Positions 1 to 11,432 of a stretch of 64,000 nt of DNA are shown here, in pieces. A model generated the notes under the pieces. That model was given only the letters and a program-made list of their open reading frames with translations. It had not been told where the DNA came from and did no database searches. The translations under genes and the position numbers were made by a program. How positions within the stretch are numbered: the first letter of the stretch is position 1; each line of letters starts with the position of its first letter. The DNA lies in the NCBI GenBank assembly GCA_001599355.1, contig BCGQ01000008.1, positions 584,861 to 648,860 of the forward strand, written 5' to 3'. The stretch is from Nakazawaea peltata (taxonomy: Eukaryota > Ascomycota > Pichiomycetes > Alaninales > Pachysolenaceae).

Positions 1-1134
1 GGGTTGCTCGGTTGACTACACTCTTACCCGTAGCCTGAATACTAACAACCAAAAGCTAGAGTAAATTAGATACCTACTGGACTAAGAGTGCAAAGGGGAT
101 ATTTGTTAGTAACAACGAGTAAATATGGTCATGGTTCTCCTCTCCGATTACCTAACAATAAGCGAAGACAAGGAAAGAGACATTATAGGACAAAGAACTG
201 AAAGAGCATCTTTTAGAGTTTCGAAGCTTGCATGGCACAATAACTAGCAGCTTTTTCTGAACATAGGAGCCTTGTTATAGTGTGCACTCCACTTAAGAAA
301 AGTAAACAAAAAATCCAGCCATAATCTCGAGGGGCTCTTTGTTATGGCACTCAATGTTAAGAGTTGTAAGAATCGAACGAATCCCGAACTAAAAAGATAA
401 TCTGTCTTACTAGAACGAAAAGAAGAACATAGACTAATGAAAATAGTTTTAAATCATACTGTATAGCTTGAGTTGATCTTAGACATTTGATCTAACACAG
501 GGGGGATGATAAGACAATATTACAAGAAAGAGACATAGACACATTAGATAGTTAACCTTCGCCCGCATTAGATGTTCCTGCTCTTCTGTAATTGTAGTTG
601 GAGCTGTAGGTGGACTGAGTTCCACGACAGGAATATGAGGTAAAAACATAAAAGGATATCTACTACATAGCAGTGATATCACACCATGCATTAGCTCAAA
701 ACAGCAAGAAGCACTTCCAGTCTCTTGCCAATCTTAGCACCCTAATGTAACAAGCTGCTGAATATTCGCTACACATTATTTGTCTTTTACTGTTTTGGTT
801 AAGGACGGGGCAAGTCCCACTTCATAAGACGGTGCATATAAGAGAAAGGGCAGAACTTCAACTTGTTAAATTTGGTATTCGTTCTAAAAAAAGAAGTTTG
901 CCCTTTTTTTCTAATGTAAACAAAAATAAACATAAACAAAACTGGATAGAAAAAAAAGAAATTTCCATATGCAAAACAGATTTAAATTTCTTTTGTAAAA
1001 AATTTTCTTCCTCACCTTGGTTTGGAAAGGATATTTAAACTCCAAGGTCTCCCACCCCAAGTTCAATTATCTTTCCTTCTTTTAATTCATTAAAGTATTA
1101 CCCAACTTTTATACATTCGCTTATCATTTTAACA
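1..1134. other. gene-poor left edge / upstream region of the GPI protein gene
   Basis: No coding region I can support lies here. The open frames are short, lack recognisable domains and show no codon bias. The right part (about 880-1130) is very A/T-rich and ends in a pyrimidine-rich leader, as expected for the promoter of a strongly expressed yeast gene. A TATTTAAA box sits around 1031-1038, about 100 bp before the start codon. Confidence 0.6.
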
Positions 1135-1530
1135 ATGCAATTCTCCACTGTTTTCGCTACCTTGGCCGCTGCTTCCGTCGCCACCGCTGCTTACGCTAAC
1201 AGCACCTCCACCGCTGTTGTCTCTGACATCGCCACCACCGTCGTCACCATTACTTCTTGTTCTCACGACGCTTGTGCCACCTCTGCTGTCACCACCGGTG
1301 TCACCGTTGTCACTGAGACCATCGAGGGTACCACCACCGTCTACACCACTTACTGCCCATTGAGCACTGAGGAGGACACCACCTCTACCGAGGTTGTCAC
1401 CTCTTCCGTCACCGCTTCTAACGCTACCTCCTCCGCCTCTGTCACTGAGTTCGAGGGTGCTGCTGCTGGTGTCGCTGCCAAGGCTGGTTTCGCCGCTGCT
1501 GCCGGTGCCGTCGCCATGATGTTGTTGTAA
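1135..1530 (+). CDS. small GPI-anchored cell-wall protein (Sed1/Spi1/Pga59-like)
   Basis: Predicted 131-residue secreted structural wall protein. It has an N-terminal signal peptide (about residues 1-19, hydrophobic, Ala-rich), a Ser/Thr-rich body and a short hydrophobic C-terminus (about 109-131) expected for GPI attachment after a Gly/Ala-rich region. The centre carries the ITSC...[10 protein letters not shown]...[11 protein letters not shown] module, with two spaced cysteines, shared by small fungal wall proteins of the Sed1/Spi1/Pga59/Pga62 group. Such proteins are attached to wall glucan and stabilise the wall. Codon use is extremely biased (GTC, ACC, GCT, GCC, TCC; no CTG), unlike most neighbours, which implies very high expression. 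The family is secure at the level of GPI wall protein; a one-to-one orthologue is not assigned. Confidence 0.85.
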   Translation: MQFSTVFATLAAASVATAAYANSTSTAVVSDIATTVVTITSCSHDACATSAVTTGVTVVTETIEGTTTVYTTYCPLSTEEDTTSTEVVTSSVTASNATSSASVTEFEGAAAGVAAKAGFAAAAGAVAMMLL

Positions 1531-2696
1531 GTTAACTAACTAATAATAATTATATTTTTGTTATCTAATTTTTAAATCAAATATACTTGATATAATAAAC
1601 TTTTATTAGCTGGTTCTTTTATTCATACTTACTTCACATTTGGTAGACTATTCTTTTGACATTAGCCTAATGTTGTGTTTTTATTCGAGTTCTTCACTGA
1701 TGTGCGATAACCTTTAAAGGTGATAATCGTCACAATTATGATTTATTTGACTTTCGTTTAGTTGATCACAAGTTCTCTTCGCCGGTCCTGTTTCTTAGGG
1801 CCTGTCTGATGCCAACTTCGTTTATTACCATAGCGATGTTCTATTTATATTTTAATACCAATACACTTAGTGTGATATTTCAAGCATTTTATTGTAGGAT
1901 CTTGTAGCCGTTAAAGGATAGGGGTAGTAGATAGTTCTTTACATGAAAATGAATCATACTGAGACAGCAAAAGCTTATTATGACCCCATCATGGTTGGGA
2001 AAGAGATAAGGCTTAGGGATAATATCAGTTTCTGGATCAGTTTTAACTATACGTCAAGATCTATACTAGAGACACTGTAACTCTTATCTGAGTCAATGAG
2101 CCGCTAAACGGTGAAAGGAAATTTCTTGAGAAAAATCTTTTGGTAAAGCTACTACTGGGGAAAGATGAAAATGAGGAAATAGTAAAAAATTGAGGAGCTC
2201 AAATAGAGGTGCTCGGGGGCTTCGAAAGCGGCCACAAACCGGGGAGATCCTGTACCCCCTTGATAGAAGGTGACTCCAAGTGGACGAATGCAATTGCTTT
2301 ACTGCGTACGAGAAAAAAAAATAATAAGCCGAAGCTGCATATTGCCCTTTTTTTCTCGCCAAAAATGAGACAAATATTTGGGAATTTCCGTTTTCAGAAA
2401 TGGGATTTTCTTAGAAACCGCCCAATTAGGATACCAACATATTTTTTTGTAGTCTGATTAGGTCTACGGAGCACTGAAAAGTCTCGAGACTTGTACGAAT
2501 CAGGAAAGGCCTTATCCACTTTGAGCATGACTGAGATCCAGGGGCACTCCATCTCTTTTGGGGCAGAGAAGCTAGGTAGTGGATCTGGGACAGATTCTGA
2601 TGCTACGAGGTTACATAATTGTGATTTACTTTAGAATACGCTTACACAGAGTTTTGTTTCATCAGTCATTATCATACATATTAAATTATAGAGGAT
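1531..2696. other. 1.2-kb intergenic region
   Basis: Lies between the GPI protein gene and the 3' end of AVL9. The first 100 bp are A/T-rich, with TATATA/TAATAA-like polyadenylation signals for the wall protein. The two overlapping open frames around 2093-2457 lie on opposite strands and have no recognisable domain. I see no RNA gene or repeat. Confidence 0.5.
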
Positions 2697-4595
2697 TTAA
2701 CTTCTATTGGTGTACCAATAGTTGTTCCAAGATTGTTGTATGAAGTTTCTCTTTGAGGAGTCAGTATTCGACCCCCCTTGTGACTTTTTAAACCGACTAT
2801 TCCATATCCTAGCAAAGACATTAGTTGGAGATTTCAAGTCCAGAACATGAACTCCCCGGAATTCGTCCATAGTAAAGAATTCGTTGTAGCAGCTCTGCCT
2901 CCAAATATTGTAGTTATTAGTTTGCTCCCACAGAGAAACGAAGAGCTTGCCAAACTTATTTAAAGTAGCAGTCGTAGAGTTAATTATATTAGTCAGATCA
3001 ACAGAGGAGCTATCTGCTCCAGATAGTCTTGCTCCAAGGCCCAGTAATTGCGATGGGTTAGCGGCTTGGATATATAAATCCTGTTTGACAGACAGGAGGA
3101 ATCCTACAAGGTAAGCTTCAAAGTTAGAACGTATCATATCCTCAACTACAAGATCCATGTATATCAGCAGAGGAGCCTGATTTCCCTTCTTTCCTTCAAT
3201 TGGATTAGCAGAAGCTCCCAATGAAGTGTTAGCATCATTGCCATCAATATTCGAATCTTTATGAGAAGGTGGAGGATTATTACTAGCCTTACTTTTATCA
3301 CTTGCATTGGCCACATTATGGATCAAGGAATCAATGAATTTTTTATCTTGAGAAGTCAATTGCAACTGTTGTTCCAAACTCAGATTTAAAAATTCGACAG
3401 AATTCTTATGAGAAGGATGGTCTATATATACTACAACGTCGGCAATTTTGGACTTCTGATCAAGTAATAAATCATTAGAAGTACCTATAAGGTACCAGTT
3501 CAGTTCTTTTAACATATCCAACTGTTGTAACAGTAAATATGGCTGAAAGAAACCTCCTCTAGTGAAGAGTTGTAAGGGTAAACCGATGAACTTCAATATG
3601 GAATCACGGTCCATAACATTGAATGAGTCAGCCTCTTTAACATTAGAAGAGACAGAGTCCAATTGAGGAGCCCCACTATCTTGTAAGTGCATTATCAATT
3701 CTGGAATTAAAGAAATTATGGCAAATTGATAGTTCAGTAATTTCAAGAGATCTTTGCTAAAGAAGACAACCTTCTTCTCTAGCATCACCAGTTTCAAAAT
3801 GACCAATAAGTTTCTCTTGAAAGACTGGATCATGTCCTTCAAAGTCAAACCCATATAGAAATCACTCTCATATAAAGTCTCTGGCAGTTCAGAATTGTTA
3901 TAAGTCATGCTCAAGTTCTCGTACAATTGTTTTAAAACGGTTCTGTCTGTGAAATCACATTGCTCAAAGTAACTTCTGGTGACGATACTCAATTTTTCAC
4001 GGACTTGAATGGTGACTGGATGGTACGAAATGATCACCACCAGTTTCTGGACGATAGATCTGGTGACATCTTCTGCAGGTTTTTTCAATTTACGAACATC
4101 TAACTGTCTCACACAAGCACATCCGAACAATGTAGTACTGCTGTTATGCAAAAGAGTGAAATTTGAAAAGGTTTCCTCATAAAGATGGGCACCATCAGGT
4201 AACAGTTGGAAGGGTAAAAAACTCCATTCTTTGGAATATTTCAGGATTTGAGTAGCCTCATTATTGAAATCTTCAGCTACCGAGGAGTCGAACCATGTCT
4301 CTATCTCCGGACCACGAGCATGATGGAAGTCAACAACACATACAGAAAATATCAAATCAGAACGGTGTTCTACTCTTGGTTGCTTCATGACAATTGGGGC
4401 GGTGGAGGAGGTGTTTTTAGAGGGCAGGTCAACTGATGAGGGTGGTAATGAAGTTGTTAATGAAGGCGCCACAGGAATATGTGTGCCATGTGTGGTATTT
4501 GTGATTTCGTGGCCTTCATCCAGCCACGGATTCTCCTCAAAGTTCATCTTTTCATCAACTTGAAGCTTCCCAGTGTGGAGCTGGTAGCACTCCAT
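2697..4595 (-). CDS. AVL9: Avl9, late secretory pathway DENN-related protein
   Basis: 632 residues, similar in length to yeast Avl9, which acts in exocytic vesicle formation from the Golgi/endosome. The N-terminal AVL9/DENN-type module begins around residue 79 (IFSVCVVDFHHARGPEIE) and continues with a WSFLPFQLLPDGAH stretch and DVTRSIVQKLVVI, all hallmark Avl9 segments. The C-terminal half contains a Ser/Asn-rich linker (about 430-470), usual for the fungal proteins. The first ATG gives M1; an in-frame ATG at codon 17 (4547) is an equally good start because the first 78 residues are not conserved. It is divergent from SLY1, another secretory-pathway gene, and the two share a 323-bp promoter region. 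Confidence 0.9.
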   Translation of the reverse strand: MECYQLHTGKLQVDEKMNFEENPWLDEGHEITNTTHGTHIPVAPSLTTSLPPSSVDLPSKNTSSTAPIVMKQPRVEHRSDLIFSVCVVDFHHARGPEIETWFDSSVAEDFNNEATQILKYSKEWSFLPFQLLPDGAHLYEETFSNFTLLHNSSTTLFGCACVRQLDVRKLKKPAEDVTRSIVQKLVVIISYHPVTIQVREKLSIVTRSYFEQCDFTDRTVLKQLYENLSMTYNNSELPETLYESDFYMGLTLKDMIQSFKRNLLVILKLVMLEKKVVFFSKDLLKLLNYQFAIISLIPELIMHLQDSGAPQLDSVSSNVKEADSFNVMDRDSILKFIGLPLQLFTRGGFFQPYLLLQQLDMLKELNWYLIGTSNDLLLDQKSKIADVVVYIDHPSHKNSVEFLNLSLEQQLQLTSQDKKFIDSLIHNVANASDKSKASNNPPPSHKDSNIDGNDANTSLGASANPIEGKKGNQAPLLIYMDLVVEDMIRSNFEAYLVGFLLSVKQDLYIQAANPSQLLGLGARLSGADSSSVDLTNIINSTTATLNKFGKLFVSLWEQTNNYNIWRQSCYNEFFTMDEFRGVHVLDLKSPTNVFARIWNSRFKKSQGGSNTDSSKRNFIQQSWNNYWYTNRS

Positions 4596-4918
4596 TCAGG
4601 CTTAATTTTGGTATTGGAAAGTTTGCGCAGGAACTGTGAACCAGAGCAAAATATTAAAGAGAGAAGTAGGGGAAGTGAGACAGAAAAGTAGAGAGGGAGA
4701 AAGAAAAGGGAAGGAAAAGAGAGGGAAAAGAGGGAAAAGAGGGAAAAGAGGGAAAAGAGAGGAAAAAAAAAGGCGAAAGGAAGTAAAATTTAAAGCGCCC
4801 AAATATTTTCATTTTTCTTGAGCAGTCACCCTCTACAAAAAATAACAGCGAAGCTCAAACTTGACGCCAAACCAGTTCAACACCACCACAGATCAATTCA
4901 TAAAGCGTCTCATTCATC
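4596..4918. promoter_or_regulatory. divergent AVL9/SLY1 promoter region
   Basis: 323 bp between two divergently transcribed secretory-pathway genes. It is strongly purine-rich on the + strand between about 4640 and 4790 and contains a perfect 9-bp tandem array (annotated separately). No specific transcription factor site was recognised. Confidence 0.5.
4723..4758. repeat. 4 x 9-bp perfect tandem repeat (GGGAAAAGA)
   Basis: Four exact head-to-tail copies of GGGAAAAGA, beginning at 4723, 4732, 4741 and 4750. They are embedded in about 150 bp of nearly pure purine sequence upstream of SLY1 and AVL9. This probably reflects slippage in a nucleosome-depleted promoter. Confidence 0.9.
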
Positions 4919-6907
4919 ATGGCTACCTTAAGAGACAGACAGATCCTGTCATTGGAGCACATGTTGAACTTGAACAGTGACTCATCCGATGACGTCGATC
5001 TCACCTCTCCAACTAACAAGGAAGAGATCATTTGGAAAGTGTTGGTTTTGGACCAGAAGAGTACCGCCGTTGTATCTTCGGTATTACGTGTCAACGATTT
5101 GTTGAGATGTGGAGTTACCGTCCACACTGTGATCAATACCAAACGAGCTCTGTTGTCCGATGTGCCTCTGATTTATTTCGTCGAACCTTCTTTGGACAAT
5201 ATCAAGTTGATAATGAATGATATCTCCAATGATATGTATGCTAGTTATTATATTAACTTCACTTCTTCGATTGCTAGATCTGTTTTGGAGGAGTTTGCCA
5301 AGCAAGTCGCCATAACCGGGAAACTGGATCGTATCAAGAGATTGTTCGATCAATATACCGACTTCATTGTCACCGAACCTAATTTGTTCTCTTTGGATAT
5401 GGAGAGTGTTTATTCCAAGATTTATAACCCTAAAATTGATGAGCAAGAATTGGATCTGGTTATCGATTCAATCGCCTCCGGTGTCTGTCATTGTTTAATC
5501 ACTCTTAAACAAATTCCTATCATCAGATGTCCTAAGAATGGACCTGCTGAGATGGTAGCCGTCAAGTTAGAACAAAAATTACGTGATTATGTTCTCAATT
5601 CGAAACTGAATAGTGGTCTGTCCCTGGTGGGTCAATTAGATTCTTTACAACGTACAGTCTTAATCCTTTTGGACAGAAATTTCGATTTGTCCCTGATGTT
5701 TGCTCATTCATGGATTTACCAATGTCTTGTTAGTGATGTGTTTGATTTATCCAGAAATACCATTACTGTGGAGACTCCCCTGCAAAATGGAACTAAAACA
5801 AAACAAAAATACGATATCGATCCTAAGGATTTCTTCTGGATGAGAAACGCTTTATCTCCGTTCCCTGAAGTTGTCGAAGATGTCGATCTGGAATTGGCCA
5901 AATATAAGCGTGATCTGGAAGAAGTTACTCTGAAAACTGGGTACTCATCTTTAAGTGATATTGATCCTAATAGTACTACTGATACCGTTCATATTCAACT
6001 GCTGATAAAACTGTTACCAGAGTTGAGAAACAGAAAGAATATTATCGATATGCATATGAAAGTATTGACCCTGTTATTGAAGGAATTGGGTGCTCGTAAA
6101 TTGGATTCCTTCTTTGAAATCGAGCAGAAATTTAGCGACCCTAAGGTTCTCAAAGATTATTTAGAACTGTTAGACTCGGTTGTAGAAGGTGACAACTTGA
6201 ATGACAAAGTAAGAACTTTCTTGATCTTAGTACTTGTCTCCGATTTACCTAAGGATTTCGAACAAGAAGTCGAGACAAAATTGAGAGAGCAAGGTGCCGA
6301 TTTATCACCATTGAGTTATATTCGTCGTGTCAAAGAGCTCACCAAATTAACTTACAAATCCAATAATTTACAGGGAGAATCTTCATCTTCTTCATCATAT
6401 CAAAATAATACCCTGCTTTTCAATGGGTTATCGTCAAAATTGTATGGTCTCACTGAAGGTCGTTTGGGTGAAGGTGTTGGCTCTTTAATTACCGGTTTAA
6501 AGAGATTGTTACCTGAGAAGAAGCAAATGCCTATCACCAATATTGTGGCTTCTATTATGGATCCGCAAACAGCCAATTCAGACCAGTTGCTGTTGACCGA
6601 CAATTACCTCTATTTCGACCCAAGTGCCACTAGAGGTTCCCATTCTCAAAAGCCAAAGAGACAGTCTTATAACGAAAGTATTGTCTTCGTAGTTGGTGGT
6701 GGTAATTACCTTGAATATTCCAACTTACAAGAATGGGTATTATCCACATCAGGAAATATGGGGGCTGTCAATACCGTCGATTCGTCTCTCAATGGGTCCA
6801 CCCAAGGAGCACTTTCAATCTCTGGAGCTAAGACAGTTATATATGGAAGCACTGATATTGTGACTGCTGATGAGTTTTTGAAGGAATGTGGTCAATTAGG
6901 TAATTAG
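4919..6907 (+). CDS. SLY1: Sly1, SM-family protein for ER-Golgi fusion
   Basis: 662 residues, the usual size for Sly1, the Sec1/Munc18 protein that binds the syntaxin Sed5 and promotes SNARE assembly at the ER-Golgi interface. Recognisable blocks are RQILSLEHMLNLN at the N-terminus, ILLDRNFDLS...FAHSWIYQCLV (about 243-268), YDIDPKDFFWMRN (about 297-309), YGLTEGRLGEGVGSLITGLK (about 509-528) and VFVVGGGNYLEY (about 590-601). The start ATG at 4919 is preceded by a short leader and matches the family N-terminus. Several CTG codons lie at small-residue positions; for example CTG 6071-6073 aligns with Ala in the family's VLAALL-type block. It is followed by tRNA-Met on the same strand. Confidence 0.96.
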   Translation: MATLRDRQILSLEHMLNLNSDSSDDVDLTSPTNKEEIIWKVLVLDQKSTAVVSSVLRVNDLLRCGVTVHTVINTKRALLSDVPLIYFVEPSLDNIKLIMNDISNDMYASYYINFTSSIARSVLEEFAKQVAITGKLDRIKRLFDQYTDFIVTEPNLFSLDMESVYSKIYNPKIDEQELDLVIDSIASGVCHCLITLKQIPIIRCPKNGPAEMVAVKLEQKLRDYVLNSKLNSGLSLVGQLDSLQRTVLILLDRNFDLSLMFAHSWIYQCLVSDVFDLSRNTITVETPLQNGTKTKQKYDIDPKDFFWMRNALSPFPEVVEDVDLELAKYKRDLEEVTLKTGYSSLSDIDPNSTTDTVHIQLLIKLLPELRNRKNIIDMHMKVLTLLLKELGARKLDSFFEIEQKFSDPKVLKDYLELLDSVVEGDNLNDKVRTFLILVLVSDLPKDFEQEVETKLREQGADLSPLSYIRRVKELTKLTYKSNNLQGESSSSSSYQNNTLLFNGLSSKLYGLTEGRLGEGVGSLITGLKRLLPEKKQMPITNIVASIMDPQTANSDQLLLTDNYLYFDPSATRGSHSQKPKRQSYNESIVFVVGGGNYLEYSNLQEWVLSTSGNMGAVNTVDSSLNGSTQGALSISGAKTVIYGSTDIVTADEFLKECGQLGN

Positions 6908-7028
6908 ATAATAAAATAATCGCTTGTATCAATTGTAGAATAATTTAGACCTCTCTCAATATGAGGATAAGGTAGTGTAGCAATAAACTAATATAATCAA
7001 GTATTTCTTTAAAAAAGATCGAAAATTT

Positions 7029-7102
7029 GCTTCGGTGGCGCAGTTGGCTAGCGCATCAGTCTCATAATCTGGAGGTCGAGAGTTCGAGCCTCTCTCGGAG
7101 CA
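7029..7102 (+). tRNA. tRNA-Met (CAT), elongator
   Basis: A 74-nt cloverleaf. The 7-bp acceptor stem is GCTTCGG/TCGGAGC with two G-U pairs. The D arm begins with GCGC, the anticodon loop is CTCATAA, and the T arm is GAGAG-TTCGAGC-CTCTC, with discriminator A. The B box GTTCGAGCC is intact. It closely resembles the yeast elongator tRNA-Met, including the mispaired T-T at the base of the anticodon loop. There is no intron. Confidence 0.95.
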
Positions 7103-7103
7103 A

Positions 7104-7111
7104 TTTTTTTT
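7104..7111 (+). terminator. RNA polymerase III terminator (T8)
   Basis: A run of eight T residues starts two bases after the tRNA-Met 3' end, the standard pol III stop signal. Confidence 0.9.
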
Positions 7112-7228
7112 CAATCCGCTACAGGATAATTTGGTTGGCCAGTGAAGGGGTTGGACGCCTAAATCTACTATTCATTATTTTTTATTGTAACATTCTTTTA
7201 AGTTATTAGTGTACAAGCTATACAGCTA

Positions 7229-8944
<1,716 letters not shown>

Positions 8945-10201
8945 ATGACGTCCATAATGAAGAAGGAGGAGGTCGATGGGACTGTGAAATTCGAACAGGT
9001 CATGAAATTTGACCCCGATGAGTTGAAGGTTGATTTGGCTCTGGTACAGACCGGTAAACCTCCAGCAAAGAAAAGAAAACCACGGTTGAAATATCGCCCT
9101 GAGAATGGTACCGTATTAGAAGTGAATAGCCAGGGTCTCGGCCCCGATGACACCCAGTCTTTAGATGATTTAGGCTACGATATGGATGATTTGTCCTTCT
9201 TAAACCATCTGTTCATGCATTCAAATAAAATGATATGTATTGCCGGAGCTGGTGTATCTGTTGGGGCGGGGATACCCGATTTCCGATCTTCAGACGGGTT
9301 CTTCAACAGTTTGAATAATGGTCAGGGAAAAAATTTATTCGATTACCAGTCCGTTTATAGAGATAGTGATACTATGCAAAGATTTCATGAGATGATTAGG
9401 AATTTATATCAGATGTCTGTTGATCTCAAGCCGACTTTATTTCATCATTTTATCAATTATGTTGCTGGAGATAATCGATTATTGAGATTGTATTCGCAGA
9501 ATGTTGATGCTCTTGAGTTACAGTTACCTCATTTACAGACCGATATACCGTTGATGCCAATCACCAGTAAACAGCCTCCAAGATGTATTCAGTTACATGG
9601 GAATGTTCAAGTCATGAATTGTACAAAATGTCATTATAAGCTGCCGTTGGAACCTCAGATTTTCGCCAAATTGCTGTCGAATGCTCCACTGCCAGAATGT
9701 CCAGAGTGTGTAGAATTAGATAAGGTTAGAGAAATCCTGGGTAAGAGAACTTTGGGTACAGGTACCTTGAGACCCAGAATTGTATTATATAATGAATTTC
9801 ATCCAGATGGTGAGATCATAGGACAAATTTCACAGAAGGATTTGAAACTGAAACCTGATTGTTTGGTGATAGTGGGGACTACTTTAAAGATTCCAGGAGT
9901 GAGAACTTTAGCCAGAGAATTGACCAGACAGGTTCATTCCAACAAGGGATGTGTGATATGGATTAATAAGGAAGAACCTTCCATGTCAGTAGTGGATTTC
10001 TTAGAGTATTTGGATCTTATAGTGATAGGAGATTGTCAGAACATTCCAAGTTTATTGATAAAGTATCAATATGAGATAGATGAGGTTAAGAGGAAGAAGA
10101 GCACTACTCCAAAGAGTCATAAAATTACAAAGAAACCAAAGAAGACAAGCACACAGGTTAATCTTGATCATTATACTCGAGTTAATCAGACTAAGAGTTA
10201 A
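8945..10201 (+). CDS. HST3: Hst3/Hst4-type class I sirtuin
   Basis: 418-residue NAD-dependent protein deacetylase. The Rossmann motif GAGVSVGAGIPDFRS is at 101-115, QNVD at 185-188, the catalytic His218 lies in LHGN, and a Cys4 zinc site is formed by C226, C229, C252 and C255. The spacing and the block RPRIVLYNEFHPDGE (about 276-290) are those of Hst3/Hst4, which remove acetyl from histone H3 Lys56 after S phase. The C-terminal about 40 residues are Lys-rich and may carry a nuclear localisation signal. Yeasts of this group usually have one Hst3/Hst4-like gene, so the HST3 name also covers HST4. It converges on GPN3, with 70 bp between the stop codons. Confidence 0.9.
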   Translation: MTSIMKKEEVDGTVKFEQVMKFDPDELKVDLALVQTGKPPAKKRKPRLKYRPENGTVLEVNSQGLGPDDTQSLDDLGYDMDDLSFLNHLFMHSNKMICIAGAGVSVGAGIPDFRSSDGFFNSLNNGQGKNLFDYQSVYRDSDTMQRFHEMIRNLYQMSVDLKPTLFHHFINYVAGDNRLLRLYSQNVDALELQLPHLQTDIPLMPITSKQPPRCIQLHGNVQVMNCTKCHYKLPLEPQIFAKLLSNAPLPECPECVELDKVREILGKRTLGTGTLRPRIVLYNEFHPDGEIIGQISQKDLKLKPDCLVIVGTTLKIPGVRTLARELTRQVHSNKGCVIWINKEEPSMSVVDFLEYLDLIVIGDCQNIPSLLIKYQYEIDEVKRKKSTTPKSHKITKKPKKTSTQVNLDHYTRVNQTKS

Positions 10202-10271
10202 TACAATCATCGACCACATTACGAGTTATATTGCTAATTATACAGTAGTTCTACCACATTAAGAGTTATGT

Positions 10272-11096
10272 TTATTCATCATATAATTCAACCTCATCGT
10301 TTGGTTCCTTCGGTTCCTGAGCCTCAGCCCATTGAGTAACATCATCTACATAACTCAAAATAGTTTGTACACTTTGATTCAAGTCATCCTTTGTAGAACA
10401 ATCCAATGGTAAATACTGTACCATTCCAAAATCATCGATCAAGTTCAGGATCAGTTTATTTAAATTGTGGAATTTCGGATTCTTGAAATCTTGATCTCCA
10501 GATAACAATAACGGATTTGGATTCAAATAGTCTTTAAGGTTCTTCTTAGACACTTTGTCCTGGATCAAATCGATCTTACTTAAGATATTCAAATGAGGTA
10601 ACTCCAAATGGATCATCAGTGACATGGCACTTAAAGTCCCACTAAAAAATTTGGTCGAATCTATCACGAAGGAACTTTCCAACAAATATGTGGCACATAA
10701 TGAGAAATTCAAGTTGGTTTTCAAATGCTTCACCAAATTTGGCATCAATGGGATATGGTTATAAAGTTCGATCTGACCTGGACAGTCGAAGATCAAATAT
10801 TCATCGTTAAATTCACCTATTTCTTCGTCAAGCCAGTCTAAATTTTGTAAGAGGAACTCGAAGCAGTAAATCAAAGCTCCATTGGGTCCAAGATTCAACT
10901 CTTCCATGACATCTTGTAATGAAATCAAGTCTCTGATATCGATAGTGAACTCGTACTCGGAAGGTTCCAGCAGAGGATCCAAATTCACAATATGAGCACG
11001 ACGTCCTATTCCTTGCATATATGATATTATTGAGTTACAGAACGTGGACTTACCTGCTCCAGCAGGGCCCATCGCCAATACACCGATTCTTGACAT
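10272..11096 (-). CDS. GPN3: Gpn3, GPN-loop GTPase
   Basis: 274-residue GTPase needed, with Gpn1/Npa3 and Gpn2, for assembly and nuclear import of RNA polymerases. P-loop GPAGAGKST is at 10-18, the Gly-Pro-Asn loop at 70-72 ([12 protein letters not shown]), and [10 protein letters not shown] follows. LNILSKIDL is the NKxD-like base-specificity element. In NLDP-xx-E the two residues are conserved Ala in the family and are encoded here by two consecutive CTG codons (10968-10973). The C-terminus is acidic. The start is the only ATG that gives the [17 protein letters not shown]-terminus. Confidence 0.95.
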   Translation of the reverse strand: MSRIGVLAMGPAGAGKSTFCNSIISYMQGIGRRAHIVNLDPLLEPSEYEFTIDIRDLISLQDVMEELNLGPNGALIYCFEFLLQNLDWLDEEIGEFNDEYLIFDCPGQIELYNHIPLMPNLVKHLKTNLNFSLCATYLLESSFVIDSTKFFSGTLSAMSLMIHLELPHLNILSKIDLIQDKVSKKNLKDYLNPNPLLLSGDQDFKNPKFHNLNKLILNLIDDFGMVQYLPLDCSTKDDLNQSVQTILSYVDDVTQWAEAQEPKEPNDEVELYDE

Positions 11097-11432
11097 CTTC
11101 CAGGGTCTTTTATCTGATTACTCAGCCAGAATACTAAGGGAGAAGACTAAAATGAGGTAAAATTTTTATTTTTCATCATGTATAAATTATTCCTATTTGG
11201 GAATGGCCGAATTGGGCAGTTAAAACAACGAGGACTTCAATCCTTCTTATTTGTAGAGTATTTCCTATTTAGGATAATAACTGGTTTGGGAAATCAAAGG
11301 TACCAACCCCTAACCCCCCAACAGTTAGTTCACCAGTTCACTAGTTTACACCGGAAATTCCATCTAGTAGCAACATCCCCTCCTATATGATCCTCTCCAC
11401 AGCACTTATCAAACACCATCCTATTTTGCCGA
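11097..11432. other. 336-bp intergenic region
   Basis: Lies between the GPN3 start and the MSC2 3' end and holds the GPN3 promoter. No open frame or recognisable motif beyond an A/T-rich block at about 11155-11200. Confidence 0.5.

Noticed and set aside
2093-2457. Two overlapping opposite-strand frames of 80-90 codons
   Set aside because: No recognisable domain or bias; they shadow each other, and neither is supported.
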